64,000 nucleotides of DNA from Cysteiniphilum litorale (GCF_003428165.1 NZ_QLIQ01000009.1:26338-90337); one strand, 5' to 3'. Counted from the first letter of the stretch, positions 1 to 9,268 are shown. Made by a program: numbers and translations. The notes: generated by a model from the sequence alone, not told the origin.

Positions 1-1644
1 CTCTAATATCTCTGTTTTTTCTAAATCTTTATTATCGACAGCATTAGAAGCCACTTTTTGCTTATCTTTCTTCTTTTGTTCAAGCACATATTGATAATAA
101 TCGGTTAAATCACCATCAAAAGTAGACACCTGCCCTTGATCAACTAACCAATACTCGTCAACCGTGCTTTCTAGTAAATAACGATCATGCGATATCAATA
201 CCAAAGCACCATCAAAAGATTGCAAAGCAAATGCCAAGGCTTCGCGCACTTCAATATCTAAATGGTTGGTCGGCTCATCTAGAAGTAAAAAGTTAGGCTT
301 TTGATAAACGATTAATGCCAGCGCCAAACGTGCCTTCTCACCACCTGAGAAACCACCGACTGCCGATAACGCCATTTCATTACTAAAGTTAAATCGCCCC
401 AAAAACTTGCGTGCCTGCTCATCGGTAATTTTTGTATCCAAACGCTTCATATGCGTCAAAGCAGAGGCATTAAAATCAAGTGCATCCAATGAATGCTGGG
501 CAAAGTAGCCAATCTTTAGATCAGGGTGTTTTTTGCTCTCCCCTTGAGATAATGCTAGATCTCCAACTAAACCTTTAACAAAGGTTGATTTCCCAGCTCC
601 ATTTTTACCCAAAAGCCCAATACGCATCTCTGGCAAAATCATGGTATTAAGATCGTTTAAAATAACCTTATCGCCATAGCCCAACATGCCGTTTTCAAGA
701 GTTAACAAACTACCTGTTGGCATCTTAGCATTCTCAGCAAAGCTAAAACTAAAACTTTGCTTATCATGTACCGCTTCAATGCGCTGCATTTTTTCAAGCA
801 TTTTAACGCGCGATTGCGCTTGTTTTGCTTTGGATGCCTTGGCTTTAAAGCGATTAACAAAGCTTTCTAAATGAGCAATTTTCTGCTGTTGCTTAACATG
901 TGCTTTTTGTTGTAACAAGCGTTTTTCATGATATTGCTTTTCAAAAGATGAATAATTACCGGTGTAACTATCAATGCCTTTATTTTCAATATATAACACA
1001 CGCTCAACAACATTATCGAGAAAAATTCGATCGTGAGAAATAAGGACGATCGCACCTTGGTAATTCTGTAAATAACGCTCAAGCCACATCACCGCATCTA
1101 AATCCAAATGGTTTGTTGGCTCATCCAGTAGCAGAATTTCGGCTTGTTGTAATAAAGCTTGCGCTAGATTCAAGCGAATACGCCAACCGCCTGATAAGGA
1201 TTTAACAGGTTCATGTAACTGCTTTGGTTCAAAGCCTAAACCATCTAACAATTGAGCGGCTTGCGACTCTAGTTGATAGCCACCTAATGCTTCAAAATCA
1301 GCATGAAGTTGCGCATGCTCTTCATAAGCCTCCTCAGTGAGCGCTTGCTCCATTGCCACCGTTAATCGATGTAATTCAGCATTGCCTTGCATAACATAGC
1401 GCACAACCGAAGCCTCTAAATCATCGACTTCTTGTTTGACCGTCACAATACGCGTGCCCTTGGCAATCTCAAGTTCACCTTGATCTGCCTGTAAGCCCTG
1501 AGCTAAAAGCATAAATAACGAGGTCTTGCCAGCACCATTCGCACCGACAAGACCGATTTTTTGCTTATCATAGATTGCGAAGCTCACATCATCAAACAAT
1601 GTCTTTAAGCCGCGCTGTAATGAGATATTTTGTAATGTAATCAA
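1..1644 (-). CDS. ABC-F family ATPase, YheS/Uup-like (3' end beyond window)
   Basis: Soluble tandem-ABC protein of the ABC-F type, which act on ribosomes rather than as transporters. Reading in from the start there is a first Walker A (GANGAGKTS), a linker rich in charged residues, a second nucleotide-binding domain with a P-loop and the signature FSGGEKARLA (about 318-348), and then a Lys/Glu/Gln-rich C-terminal extension that is cut by the left edge. No membrane segments are seen. The start is TTG at 1644: its last bases overlap the carB stop (TTGA) and GGAG lies about 8 bases upstream, so the gene is translationally coupled to carB. The N-terminus and lengths resemble E. coli YheS. About 548 codons are visible. 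The family assignment is firm; the subfamily is an inference. Confidence 0.88.
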   Translation of the reverse strand, partial: MITLQNISLQRGLKTLFDDVSFAIYDKQKIGLVGANGAGKTSLFMLLAQGLQADQGELEIAKGTRIVTVKQEVDDLEASVVRYVMQGNAELHRLTVAMEQALTEEAYEEHAQLHADFEALGGYQLESQAAQLLDGLGFEPKQLHEPVKSLSGGWRIRLNLAQALLQQAEILLLDEPTNHLDLDAVMWLERYLQNYQGAIVLISHDRIFLDNVVERVLYIENKGIDSYTGNYSSFEKQYHEKRLLQQKAHVKQQQKIAHLESFVNRFKAKASKAKQAQSRVKMLEKMQRIEAVHDKQSFSFSFAENAKMPTGSLLTLENGMLGYGDKVILNDLNTMILPEMRIGLLGKNGAGKSTFVKGLVGDLALSQGESKKHPDLKIGYFAQHSLDALDFNASALTHMKRLDTKITDEQARKFLGRFNFSNEMALSAVGGFSGGEKARLALALIVYQKPNFLLLDEPTNHLDIEVREALAFALQSFDGALVLISHDRYLLESTVDEYWLVDQGQVSTFDGDLTDYYQYVLEQKKKDKQKVASNAVDNKDLEKTEILE

Positions 1645-4600
1645 GCACGAGTCTCCATAAACTCTCGCCACGATTTAACGTGAATGGGCGCGTCATGCAA
1701 TTCAGCCAATGAACGTAGCGTCAATTCAGCAATCTGCAAATTAGTAATCAGTGGAATATGGTGATCAACCGCAAGACGGCGAATCTTAAAGCCATCGGAT
1801 ACATTATCATCACTAACATGTTGCTGGCGGCGTGGAATATTGATAATCAAATCAACACAATGATCCGCAATTACCGTTTCAACGTTTGGCGCTTCTGATT
1901 CACTGATTTTGTGGGTTAATTTCGTTTCAATGCCTAAATCACTTAAATATTGATGTGTACCGGTTGTGGTATAAATCTCCCAGCCTTGCTCATGCAAACG
2001 CTTGATCTCAGGCATGAGTTTCACTTTTTTATCACCACCGATGGATAAAAGTATTTTCTTGCGTTTAACAAACATTTCTGTCGCCTGCCATGACTTATAA
2101 AATGCGTCTAACAAATCATAACCAATGCACCCAACCTCACCAGTCGATGACATCTCAACGTGCGCAACAGGGTTCGCACCCTTTAAGCGGTTATACGAAA
2201 ACTGCGATGTTTTAACACCAACATAGTCAAGATCCAGCGTGTTATAACGCTTTTTCTTATATTTGCCGATAATCACTTCCGTCGCAATTTCAATAAAATT
2301 GTGCCCTGTGACTTTCGAGACGAACGGGAAAGATCTTGAGGCACGTAGATTACACTCGATCACCTTAAGGTTATTATCTTTAGCGATAAATTGTATATTA
2401 AACGGTCCTGAGATATTTAATGCTTTGACAATCTTCTTGGTAATGCGCTTAGCACGACGAATCGTCTCTAAATAGAGATTTTGCGGTGGCAGTACAATTG
2501 TGGCATCACCTGAGTGAACACCTGCGTTCTCAACGTGCTCAGAAATCGCATAAATGACAATTTCACCATTCTCAGCCACGCCATCCATTTCAAGCTCTTT
2601 GGCATTATTGATAAAATCTGAAATAACCACAGGATGCTCAGGTGACACAGAGGTCGCTTCTGCTAGGTATTGTTCAAGCGCATCTTCTGAATAGATCACA
2701 TTCATCGCCGCCCCTGATAGCACATACGATGGACGCACCAAAATTGGATAACCAACCTTATCTGAGAACTCTTTGGCTTTTTCCAGCGTTGTCACCGATT
2801 GCCATTCTGGTTGGTCAATGCCTAAATCATTTAACATCGTTGAGAAAATCGCACGATTCTCTGCTTTGTTAATATTCTGCGGTGAAGTGCCTAAAATCGG
2901 GTAACCTGCTCTTGCCAATGGAACAACCAAGTTATTGGCAATTTGCCCACCTACAGAAACAACGATGCCCTTTAGGTTTTCAAAATCAGCAATATCCTGC
3001 ACGCGTTCAAAGGTTAATTGCTCAAAGTACAAACGATCAGACTCATCATAATCGGTTGATACCGTTTCAGGGTTTGAATTAATAATAATTGGCGATTCAC
3101 CGAGTTTCTTTAAAGTATGAGCAGTCGTCACACCACACCAGTCAAACTCCACTGATGAACCGATACTATAAGGACCTGAGCCAATAATTAAGCTTGCCTC
3201 AATTTCAGACGGTTTCACATCATGCTCAATCCCATGATACGTCATGTATAAGTAATTCGTTTCTGCTTCAAACTCGCCTGCTAAAGTATCGATTTGTTTA
3301 ACATACGGCACAATACCTTGTGAGATACGCCAAGCACGTAAAGCCTGTACATCCATCTCACGGAAACGTGCAATGGACTTATCAGAAAATCCGAGCTTTT
3401 TGGCTTCTTTTAATAGCTCTTTAGTTAATGGGTTGTTTAAATTCTTTAAGCGGTTTTCCATCTCGGCAATCGTATGCATATGGTTTAAGAACCACTTATC
3501 AATTTTTGATAACTGATAGGCTTTCTCAATATCACCACCTTGCACAAAAAAACGATGCAGCGCGAAGATCCTGCGATCAGTCGCGCGCTCAATCTCAAGC
3601 TCAAGATCTGGAATATCAAAAGGATAGTCCGATAAATCTGCCGCACCAATATTGAGCATGCCAACGGCCTTTTGTAAGCCTTCAGGGAATGATCGACCAA
3701 TCGCCATCACCTCACCTACTGACTTCATCTCAGTACCGATAAAGCGCTCGGCTTTTTTAAGCTTATGCGTATCCCAACGCGGGATCTTAACCACGATATA
3801 ATCAAGGGCTGGCTCAAAATAGGCACAGGTTTTCTTAGTTACCGCATTTTGTAATTCATGCAGGTTATAACCTAAAATCAATTTCGCTGCGATAAAAGCT
3901 AGTGGATAGCCTGTGGCTTTTGACGCTAAGGCTGATGAACGTGACAGACGTGGATTGATTTCAATCACACGATAATCTGAAGTCTCAAGATTAAATGCAT
4001 ATTGAATATTACACTCACCGATAATCTCAAAGTGATTAGCCACATCAATCGCAATCTTACGTAAGCGATGATACTCTTCATTGTTAAGGGATTGCGATGG
4101 TGAAACAACGATACTTTCACCGGTATGGATCCCCATTGGATCAAAGTTCTCCATGTTGCACACGGTGAGCACATTGCCTGCCATATCGCGCACAATCTCG
4201 TATTCAAACTCATTCCAGCCTAACAAACACTCTTCAATCAATACTTGTGAGGTGGCATTTAATACTTCAGTAACTCGATGCTTAAGCTCGCTTTCCGTTC
4301 TAACAATCCCCGAGCCCAAGCCACCTAATGAGAAACCTGAGCGCATCATTAATGGAAAGCCTATTTCCTTAGCCGCAATAATGGCATCTTTTAATGTTGT
4401 CGCGACAACGCTCTTGGCAGTTTTAACATTAATCTCATCTAACTTATCTTTAAAAAGCCCACGATCTTCAGCTTCTTTGATCGTTTGCACTGAACTGCCT
4501 AGCACTTTGACATTATGCAGTGCTAAAATACCCTTTTCTTCGAGTTTAAGACCCAAGTTTAATGCCGTTTGCCCACCAAAGCTTAGCATGATCGCATCAG

Positions 4601-4859
4601 GCTTTTCTTTCTCAATAATTTTGGTTACGTGTGCTAAGTCTAGAGGTTCAAAATAGACCTCATCCGCCATACCAGGATCGGTTTGAATGGTTGCAATATT
4701 GGGATTAACCAAGATGACTTTGATACCTTCTTCTTTTAATGCCTTGATGGCTTGCGATCCGGAATAATCAAACTCACCTGCTTGTGAGATGCGGATTCCG
4801 CCAGAACCTAATAGTAAAACTTTTTGAATATGCTTGAATTGCTCGCGATGATTAATCAT
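1641..4859 (-). CDS. carB: Carbamoyl-phosphate synthase large subunit
   Basis: Makes carbamoyl phosphate from bicarbonate, two ATP and ammonia supplied by the CarA glutaminase, feeding arginine and pyrimidine synthesis in the cytoplasm. The 1072 residues match the usual length of about 1073. Two homologous ATP-grasp halves are visible (the first opens with KVLLLGSGGIRISQAGEFDY, the second has SLIIGSGPYSIGSSVEFDW), followed by a C-terminal MGS-like allosteric domain. carA is not next to it: upstream lies only the end of rplI, so carB has its own promoter (4889-4916). The stop overlaps the TTG start of the ABC-F gene downstream. Confidence 0.97.
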   Translation of the reverse strand: MINHREQFKHIQKVLLLGSGGIRISQAGEFDYSGSQAIKALKEEGIKVILVNPNIATIQTDPGMADEVYFEPLDLAHVTKIIEKEKPDAIMLSFGGQTALNLGLKLEEKGILALHNVKVLGSSVQTIKEAEDRGLFKDKLDEINVKTAKSVVATTLKDAIIAAKEIGFPLMMRSGFSLGGLGSGIVRTESELKHRVTEVLNATSQVLIEECLLGWNEFEYEIVRDMAGNVLTVCNMENFDPMGIHTGESIVVSPSQSLNNEEYHRLRKIAIDVANHFEIIGECNIQYAFNLETSDYRVIEINPRLSRSSALASKATGYPLAFIAAKLILGYNLHELQNAVTKKTCAYFEPALDYIVVKIPRWDTHKLKKAERFIGTEMKSVGEVMAIGRSFPEGLQKAVGMLNIGAADLSDYPFDIPDLELEIERATDRRIFALHRFFVQGGDIEKAYQLSKIDKWFLNHMHTIAEMENRLKNLNNPLTKELLKEAKKLGFSDKSIARFREMDVQALRAWRISQGIVPYVKQIDTLAGEFEAETNYLYMTYHGIEHDVKPSEIEASLIIGSGPYSIGSSVEFDWCGVTTAHTLKKLGESPIIINSNPETVSTDYDESDRLYFEQLTFERVQDIADFENLKGIVVSVGGQIANNLVVPLARAGYPILGTSPQNINKAENRAIFSTMLNDLGIDQPEWQSVTTLEKAKEFSDKVGYPILVRPSYVLSGAAMNVIYSEDALEQYLAEATSVSPEHPVVISDFINNAKELEMDGVAENGEIVIYAISEHVENAGVHSGDATIVLPPQNLYLETIRRAKRITKKIVKALNISGPFNIQFIAKDNNLKVIECNLRASRSFPFVSKVTGHNFIEIATEVIIGKYKKKRYNTLDLDYVGVKTSQFSYNRLKGANPVAHVEMSSTGEVGCIGYDLLDAFYKSWQATEMFVKRKKILLSIGGDKKVKLMPEIKRLHEQGWEIYTTTGTHQYLSDLGIETKLTHKISESEAPNVETVIADHCVDLIINIPRRQQHVSDDNVSDGFKIRRLAVDHHIPLITNLQIAELTLRSLAELHDAPIHVKSWREFMETRA

Positions 4860-4888
4860 TGAAATTTCACGTTGTCCGAGGTTACCTT

Positions 4889-4916
4889 ATTCTAAAGAAA
4901 TTTTTGTGAAAGGCAA
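4889..4916 (-). promoter_or_regulatory. Predicted sigma70 promoter of carB
   Basis: On the minus strand, -35 TTGCCT (4911-4916), a 16-base spacer and -10 TAGAAT (4889-4894), about 30 bases before the carB start. It lies between the rplI terminator and carB. Judged by eye only. Confidence 0.5.
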
Positions 4917-5025
4917 TTGGCGATTTTTATTTTAATGCTCATCATAAATTACTTTTACAAGCACATACCGCTTTAAAAACTAAAATTTGCTATGGCAATC
5001 TATCCGTGACATTTAGTTACTTAAA

Positions 5026-5054
5026 AAACAAAAAAGCCGCAAAATCTGCGGCTT
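5026..5054 (-). terminator. Rho-independent terminator after rplI
   Basis: On the minus strand an 8-bp perfect stem AAGCCGCA/TGCGGCTT (5047-5054 and 5034-5041) with a 5-base loop is followed by a T-rich run. It ends the rpsF-rpsR-rplI operon and separates it from carB. Confidence 0.88.
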
Positions 5055-5086
5055 AAGTGTAATAGTGGTTAGTGAATAATTAGGAA

Positions 5087-5539
5087 TTATTCAGCAATAA
5101 CAACCAATTTGATATCAGCATCAACATCTGAGTGTAAGTGAACTGATAGCTCGTACTCACCCAATGAACGGATGATACCTTCTGGCATGCGTACGTGACG
5201 TTTTTCAACTTCAACACCAGCAGCAGCAATAACATCAGCAACTTCTTTAGTCCCAACAGAACCAAATAGTTTACCACCATCACCAGCAGCTGCTTTGATT
5301 GTGAATACTTGACCTGAGATTTTCTCAGCTTTCGCTTTAGCCGTTGTTAAACGCTCAGCTTCTAATTTTTGTAATTCTGCTTTTTGCTTTTCAAAAGCAG
5401 CAATGTTTGCTTCAGTTGCTTGAACTGCTTTGCCATAAGGCACTAAGTAGTTACGCGCATAACCTGGCTTCACATTTACAACACTACCTAGCGTGCCTAG
5501 GTTTTCTACTTTTTCTTTTAAAATAACTTGCATTGTCAA
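5087..5539 (-). CDS. rplI: 50S ribosomal protein L9
   Basis: Large-subunit protein L9, which binds 23S rRNA near the L1 stalk. The 150 residues begin [13 protein letters not shown] (after MT), the hallmark N-terminal domain, with [15 protein letters not shown], a long connecting helix and a C-terminal domain. The ATG of MQV lies 6 bases inside the listed start, and either start is possible. Last gene of the S6-S18-L9 operon, with a strong terminator behind it. Confidence 0.97.
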   Translation of the reverse strand: MTMQVILKEKVENLGTLGSVVNVKPGYARNYLVPYGKAVQATEANIAAFEKQKAELQKLEAERLTTAKAKAEKISGQVFTIKAAAGDGGKLFGSVGTKEVADVIAAAGVEVEKRHVRMPEGIIRSLGEYELSVHLHSDVDADIKLVVIAE

Positions 5540-5558
5540 AGACCTCTAAACTTAAAGA

Positions 5559-5786
5559 TTAGTTAAAGTGACGATCACAGTAAGGGATCAACGCTAAAAA
5601 TCTTGCTCTTTTGATTGCATTAGCAAGTTGACGTTGATACTTAGTCGATGTACCTGTGATTCGACTTGGAACGATTTTGCCAGTTTCAGTGACATAACCT
5701 TTCAATGTATTTAAATCTTTGTAGTCGATCTCTTTAACGCCTTCAACGGTAAAACGACATACTTTACGACGACGATTTGGACGCAT
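5559..5786 (-). CDS. rpsR: 30S ribosomal protein S18
   Basis: Small-subunit protein S18, partner of S6 on the 16S rRNA platform. 75 residues, the usual length, basic, with the conserved core [20 protein letters not shown] and a C-terminal Arg-rich helix. It lies between rpsF and rplI. The priB gene found here in enterobacteria is absent: only 11 bases separate rpsF from rpsR. Confidence 0.97.
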   Translation of the reverse strand: MRPNRRRKVCRFTVEGVKEIDYKDLNTLKGYVTETGKIVPSRITGTSTKYQRQLANAIKRARFLALIPYCDRHFN

Positions 5787-5797
5787 CTTTTATCTCC

Positions 5798-6157
5798 TTA
5801 CTCAGCAGCTTCGCTTGTTTCTTTAACTTCTTTTTTCTCATCTTTTGCCATCATGATTGACGGCTCAGTGATCGCTTCGTTTTGGTTAAGCACTAAACGA
5901 CGTAGAATCGCATCATTGTATCTGAATGATTCATTTAACTCGTTCAACGCTTCGGTATCACACTCGATATTCATCAAAATGTAATGAGCCTTGTGAAGCT
6001 TAGCGATTGGATAAGCAAGTTGACGACGTCCCCAGTCTTCTAAACGGTGAATTTTACCGCCTCTAGACTCAACGATTTCACGGTATTTTTGCAACATGTT
6101 TGGTAACTGATCGCTTTGATCAGGGTGAACCATGAACACGATTTCATAATGTTTCAT
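5798..6157 (-). CDS. rpsF: 30S ribosomal protein S6
   Basis: First gene of the S6-S18-L9 operon. 119 residues beginning [17 protein letters not shown], with the conserved [20 protein letters not shown] segment and an acidic, Lys/Glu-rich tail. The start has a good ribosome-binding site (AAAGGAG, 5-7 bases upstream). The leader carries a hairpin (6198-6230) that may be the S6:S18 autoregulatory site known from other bacteria. Confidence 0.97.
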   Translation of the reverse strand: MKHYEIVFMVHPDQSDQLPNMLQKYREIVESRGGKIHRLEDWGRRQLAYPIAKLHKAHYILMNIECDTEALNELNESFRYNDAILRRLVLNQNEAITEPSIMMAKDEKKEVKETSEAAE

Positions 6158-6197
6158 AATTTTACTCCTTTCGGTTTATCGTATCTACTCTCGATAA

Positions 6198-6230
6198 GCT
6201 ATTGCACACCTTGAATATAAGGGCAACAGC
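6198..6230 (-). promoter_or_regulatory. Leader hairpin ahead of rpsF, candidate S6:S18 binding site
   Basis: The minus strand can fold as GCTGTTGC (6223-6230) paired with GCAATAGC (6198-6205, one G-U pair). An inner CCTT/AAGG stem and a 3-base bulge TGT on one side complete the structure. It sits in the predicted 5' UTR about 40 bases before the rpsF start. S6:S18 leader autoregulation is established in several phyla; assigning this hairpin to it is an inference. Confidence 0.4.
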
Positions 6231-6243
6231 AAAGAGCCGCGCT

Positions 6244-6272
6244 ATTGTCACAGATAGCAGCTTAAAACTCAA
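6244..6272 (-). promoter_or_regulatory. Predicted promoter of the rpsF operon
   Basis: Minus strand -35 TTGAGT (6267-6272), 17-base spacer, -10 GACAAT (6244-6249). It lies just downstream of the tRNA-Val terminator and gives a leader of about 80 bases containing the hairpin. Confidence 0.45.
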
Positions 6273-6292
6273 GCACTATTATGTGACACAAA

Positions 6293-6322
6293 CAAAAAAG
6301 GCTCCCATTTGGAAGCCTTTTA
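6293..6322 (-). terminator. Rho-independent terminator after tRNA-Val
   Basis: Minus strand hairpin AAGGCTtCC/GGgAGCCTT with a 4-base loop, followed directly by a run of T. It begins about 7 bases after the CCA end of the tRNA. Confidence 0.8.
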
Positions 6323-6328
6323 AATCTC

Positions 6329-6404
6329 TGGTGGGTGCTGAGGGGTTCGAACCCCCGACCCTCGCCTTGTAAGGGCGATGCTCTCCCAGCTGAGCTAAGC
6401 ACCC
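6329..6404 (-). tRNA. tRNA-Val (anticodon TAC)
   Basis: 76-nt cloverleaf on the minus strand with acceptor GGGTGCT/AGCACCC, D-arm GCTCAGCTGGGAGAGC, anticodon loop CTTACAA (UAC, Val), T-arm with GGTTCGAACCCC, and an encoded CCA. It has its own near-consensus promoter and a terminator. Confidence 0.97.
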
Positions 6405-6418
6405 GAGAACGAGATGAG

Positions 6419-6446
6419 ATTATAGGGTTAAAAAAATCAAAGTCAA
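6419..6446 (-). promoter_or_regulatory. Strong promoter of tRNA-Val
   Basis: Minus strand -35 TTGACT (6441-6446), 16-base spacer, perfect -10 TATAAT (6419-6424). The expected start site is about 8 bases before the tRNA 5' end. Confidence 0.8.
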
Positions 6447-6483
6447 CGCCTAAAATCAATATTTTTTGTTTTTGTTAATCTTT

Positions 6484-6696
6484 TTAATATTCCTGTTCAG
6501 CACGGATTTCTACTTTGTTTATTTTGCCATCAGCAATCTCACGCAAAGCAACAACCGTTGTCTTATCATTATCCCAGTCGACACGTGGCTCTTGACCACT
6601 TAGACTTAGGAAGCGTGCTCTTTTTGATGCTAAAACTATTAACTCAAAACGACTATCGATTTTCTCTAAACAATCTTCAACTGTTACACGTGCCAT
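6484..6696 (-). CDS. rpoZ: RNA polymerase omega subunit
   Basis: Small assembly subunit of RNA polymerase. 70 residues beginning [20 protein letters not shown], with the conserved core [20 protein letters not shown] and ending in an acidic [10 protein letters not shown] segment. In many gammaproteobacteria it sits with gmk and spoT. Here it stands alone between sodB and tRNA-Val and has its own promoter. Confidence 0.96.
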   Translation of the reverse strand: MARVTVEDCLEKIDSRFELIVLASKRARFLSLSGQEPRVDWDNDKTTVVALREIADGKINKVEIRAEQEY

Positions 6697-6726
6697 ACAT
6701 ATTCTCCAAAGTTCAAAAGCCGGTCA

Positions 6727-6755
6727 ATTCTATAGAAGTTTTATGATTTTGCCAA
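6727..6755 (-). promoter_or_regulatory. Predicted promoter of rpoZ
   Basis: Minus strand -35 TTGGCA (6750-6755), 17-base spacer, -10 TAGAAT (6727-6732), about 30 bases before the rpoZ ATG. Confidence 0.6.
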
Positions 6756-6810
6756 GTATTACAAAATTGAATAACGTTATCGAATTGACTCAGGTTAAAG
6801 TTACTGCTAC

Positions 6811-7398
6811 CTACTTTGCAAATTGCTTAGCAACAAAGTCCCAATTAATGATATTCCAGAATTCTTCAACATATTTTGGACGCGCATTACGATAATCAAT
6901 ATAGTAAGCATGCTCCCATACATCGCAAGTTAAAAGTGGCGTGTGACCTTCAGTTAATGGGCATGCCGCATTACTGGTACTTACTAGCTCAAGCTCACCT
7001 TGTTTAGTTTTCACAAGCCACGCCCAGCCAGAACCAAAAGTAGTTACCGCTGTTTTGCTAAATGCTTCTTTGAAGGCATCAAAGCTGCCAAACTTTTTCT
7101 CAATCGCTTGCAATAAAGCGCCTTCTGGTTTTGCTTTAGCATTTGGCGTTAAGCAATTCCAATAAAACGTGTGATTCCAGATTTGTGCGGCATTATTAAA
7201 CACACCACCTTTTGAGGTTAAAATCACATCTTCTAATGACTTACCGGCAAAAGATTTAAACTCATCTGTTTTTAATAAGTTATTTAAGTTAGTAACATAC
7301 GCCTGATGATGCTTGCCATAATGATACTCGATTGTCTCCTCAGAGATCACGGGTGCCAAAGCATTTTTAGGGTATGGTAACGATGGTAATTCAAACAT
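6811..7398 (-). CDS. sodB: Superoxide dismutase, Fe type
   Basis: Converts superoxide to hydrogen peroxide and oxygen in the cytoplasm. 195 residues, the usual size for FeSOD. It starts [19 protein letters not shown], with metal ligands in [19 protein letters not shown] and [13 protein letters not shown]. The segment [12 protein letters not shown] is characteristic of the iron type. An open frame extends 69 codons further upstream, but the ATG at 7398 has AAGGAG at the right distance and begins the conserved domain, so it is chosen. Divergent from grxD. There is no signal peptide at this start. Confidence 0.95.
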   Translation of the reverse strand: MFELPSLPYPKNALAPVISEETIEYHYGKHHQAYVTNLNNLLKTDEFKSFAGKSLEDVILTSKGGVFNNAAQIWNHTFYWNCLTPNAKAKPEGALLQAIEKKFGSFDAFKEAFSKTAVTTFGSGWAWLVKTKQGELELVSTSNAACPLTEGHTPLLTCDVWEHAYYIDYRNARPKYVEEFWNIINWDFVAKQFAK

Positions 7399-7453
7399 TT
7401 CTTGCTCCTTGTTGGTTGACCAAAATTTAGAAACTGATATATGATGTACGCGC

Positions 7454-7482
7454 AATATAATACTAATCCTGTATCTTTTCAA
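7454..7482 (-). promoter_or_regulatory. Predicted promoter of sodB
   Basis: Minus strand -35 TTGAAA (7477-7482), 17-base spacer, -10 TATATT (7454-7459). The same bases read on the plus strand give TATAAT (7456-7461), which could serve as the grxD -10. Confidence 0.6.
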
Positions 7483-7508
7483 GTTTAGACAATAATAAGG
7501 AAACAATA

Positions 7509-7847
7509 ATGCATACAAATCATAACTTTGATGAAGAAAAAGTAATCGAAACAATAAAATCACAAATTGCAGAAAACAGTATTCTACTTTACATGAAAGG
7601 CACACCTAAAATGCCACAATGCGGTTTCTCAGCGCACACTGTTGCCGCCCTTCAAGCCTGTGGCAAGCCATTTGCCTTTGTTAACATCCTAGAGAACCCT
7701 GAAATTCGGGCAACATTACCAAAATATGCTAACTGGCCAACATTCCCACAGCTTTATGTTAATGGTGAACTCATTGGCGGATGCGATATTGTTCTTGAAT
7801 TACATGAAAACGGTGAGCTTCAAGAAATTATTGATCAAGCTAAATAG
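7509..7847 (+). CDS. grxD: Monothiol glutaredoxin, Grx4 type
   Basis: Monothiol glutaredoxin that carries [2Fe-2S] clusters between assembly and target proteins, using glutathione. 112 residues with the diagnostic CGFS active site in [13 protein letters not shown], plus the glutathione-binding [19 protein letters not shown] segment. ATG with AAGGAAACAAT upstream. Divergent from sodB, so an iron-superoxide enzyme and an iron-sulfur carrier share one short intergenic region. Confidence 0.96.
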   Translation: MHTNHNFDEEKVIETIKSQIAENSILLYMKGTPKMPQCGFSAHTVAALQACGKPFAFVNILENPEIRATLPKYANWPTFPQLYVNGELIGGCDIVLELHENGELQEIIDQAK

Positions 7848-7848
7848 T

Positions 7849-7877
7849 TTGACAGCACATTTTGTTAGCGTTAGCAT
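7849..7877 (+). promoter_or_regulatory. Predicted promoter of metK
   Basis: Perfect -35 TTGACA (7849-7854), overlapping the end of grxD, with a 17-base spacer and -10 TAGCAT (7872-7877). It implies a metK leader of about 130 bases. Confidence 0.5.
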
Positions 7878-7883
7878 AACTAA

Positions 7884-8015
7884 CTGTCATTACACTGTCG
7901 CTGATTTAAAAACAACTTGCGGGCGACATAAAACAACACCGCTAAAGCGTTTCTATAGATTTTTCCTCTAGAAGCCTTTTAGCTTGTACAAAACAAACAT
8001 AAAAGGAAACCTCTC
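7884..8015 (+). promoter_or_regulatory. Long structured 5' leader of metK
   Basis: About 130 bases without a gene between the predicted start site and metK. Possible pairings: TGTCGC with GCGACA (7907-7930 area), CGCT-AA-AGCG, TTCTA with TAGAA, and AAGC with GCTT just before the ribosome-binding site (AAAGGAAAC). No known SAM riboswitch class or MetJ-box array was recognised. Any regulatory role is an inference. Confidence 0.3.
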
Positions 8016-9173
8016 ATGGCAAATAATTTTTTATTTACCTCTGAATCCGTATCTGAAGGGCATCCGGATAAAATTGCCGATCAAATCTCTGATGCAGTTT
8101 TAGATGCTATTTTAATTCAAGATAAAAACGCACGTGTTGCTTGCGAGACACTGGTTAAAACGGGCATGGCACTTGTTGCTGGTGAGATTACCACCTCAGC
8201 ATGGGTTGATATCGAAGAAATCGTCAGAAACGTTGTTATTGATATTGGTTATGATAAAGATGATTTGGGTTTTGATGGTAACTGCTGCGCGGTTATTAAT
8301 GCCATTGGTAAACAATCACCTGAGATTGCGCAAGGCGTTGATCGCTCTAATCCATTAGATCAAGGCGCTGGAGATCAAGGGTTAATGTTTGGCTTTGCCA
8401 CCAATGAAACCCCAACACTGATGCCCGCTGCCATTTACTACTCACATAAACTCATGCAGCGCCAAGCATTCTTGCGCAAGAATAAAACGCTTTCATGGTT
8501 ACGCCCTGACGCTAAATCTCAAGTAACACTGCGCTATGTCAATGGCAAGCCTGTTGCCGTTGATACCGTTGTTATCTCAACACAGCATGCTCCTGAGATT
8601 CGACAAAATGTAATCAAAGAGGCAGTCATTGAAGAAATTATTTTACCGGTATTGCCTAAAGAATGGATAACAGACAAAACTAAATACTTTGTTAACCCGA
8701 CAGGTAAATTCGTTATTGGTGGTCCTGTTGGTGATTGCGGTTTAACGGGACGCAAGATTATCGTTGATACCTATGGCGGAGCAGCACATCACGGCGGTGG
8801 CGCATTCTCCGGCAAAGATCCATCCAAGGTTGATCGCTCAGCTGCCTATATGGGTCGCTATATTGCTAAAAATATCGTCGCTAGTGGCTTAGCGGACAAA
8901 TGCGAAATTCAAGTGTCTTACGCCATTGGTGTCGCTAATCCCACATCGATTATGGTTAATACCTTTGGTACAGGCAAATTAGATGATCATATTATTGAGA
9001 AGCTTGTTCTTGAGCATTTTGATTTACGCCCTTATGCCATCACGCATCAGCTTGATTTACTACGCCCTATTTATCAAAAAACGGCTGCCTATGGTCATTT
9101 TGGTCGCGAAGATGCTGATTTTACTTGGGAGAAAACCGATAAAGCAGCCATTTTGGCGCAAGCTTTGAATTAA
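8016..9173 (+). CDS. metK: S-adenosylmethionine synthetase
   Basis: Makes S-adenosylmethionine from methionine and ATP. 385 residues, the normal length. Visible are [20 protein letters not shown] near the N-terminus, the [15 protein letters not shown] loop and the P-loop-like [20 protein letters not shown] segment, all conserved in the family. ATG with AAAGGAAAC upstream. It stands alone between grxD and mnmA, with a long leader and a 16-bp palindrome just after the stop. Confidence 0.98.
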   Translation: MANNFLFTSESVSEGHPDKIADQISDAVLDAILIQDKNARVACETLVKTGMALVAGEITTSAWVDIEEIVRNVVIDIGYDKDDLGFDGNCCAVINAIGKQSPEIAQGVDRSNPLDQGAGDQGLMFGFATNETPTLMPAAIYYSHKLMQRQAFLRKNKTLSWLRPDAKSQVTLRYVNGKPVAVDTVVISTQHAPEIRQNVIKEAVIEEIILPVLPKEWITDKTKYFVNPTGKFVIGGPVGDCGLTGRKIIVDTYGGAAHHGGGAFSGKDPSKVDRSAAYMGRYIAKNIVASGLADKCEIQVSYAIGVANPTSIMVNTFGTGKLDDHIIEKLVLEHFDLRPYAITHQLDLLRPIYQKTAAYGHFGREDADFTWEKTDKAAILAQALN

Positions 9174-9177
9174 ATCC

Positions 9178-9193
9178 AACTCATGCATGAGTT
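9178..9193. repeat. Perfect 16-bp palindrome after metK
   Basis: AACTCATGCATGAGTT reads the same on both strands and begins 5 bases after the metK stop. It lacks a T-run, so it is not a clear terminator. It could be a protein site or a transcript-end hairpin. Confidence 0.5.
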
Positions 9194-9268
9194 TCAATCA
9201 CCGTTAGTGAATTTCTCTCTGCATTGAATTGCATCAAAGCAAACAATTACCAAGAGAAAAGTTATTTT

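Noticed and set aside
6811..7605. Longer sodB with an N-terminal membrane segment (start at 7605)
   Set aside because: The extension overlaps grxD and its promoter, is not conserved, and the ATG at 7398 has a proper ribosome-binding site.
7884..8015. Known SAM riboswitch or MetJ box array before metK
   Set aside because: No core sequence of the known classes and no tandem AGACGTCT-like boxes were seen.
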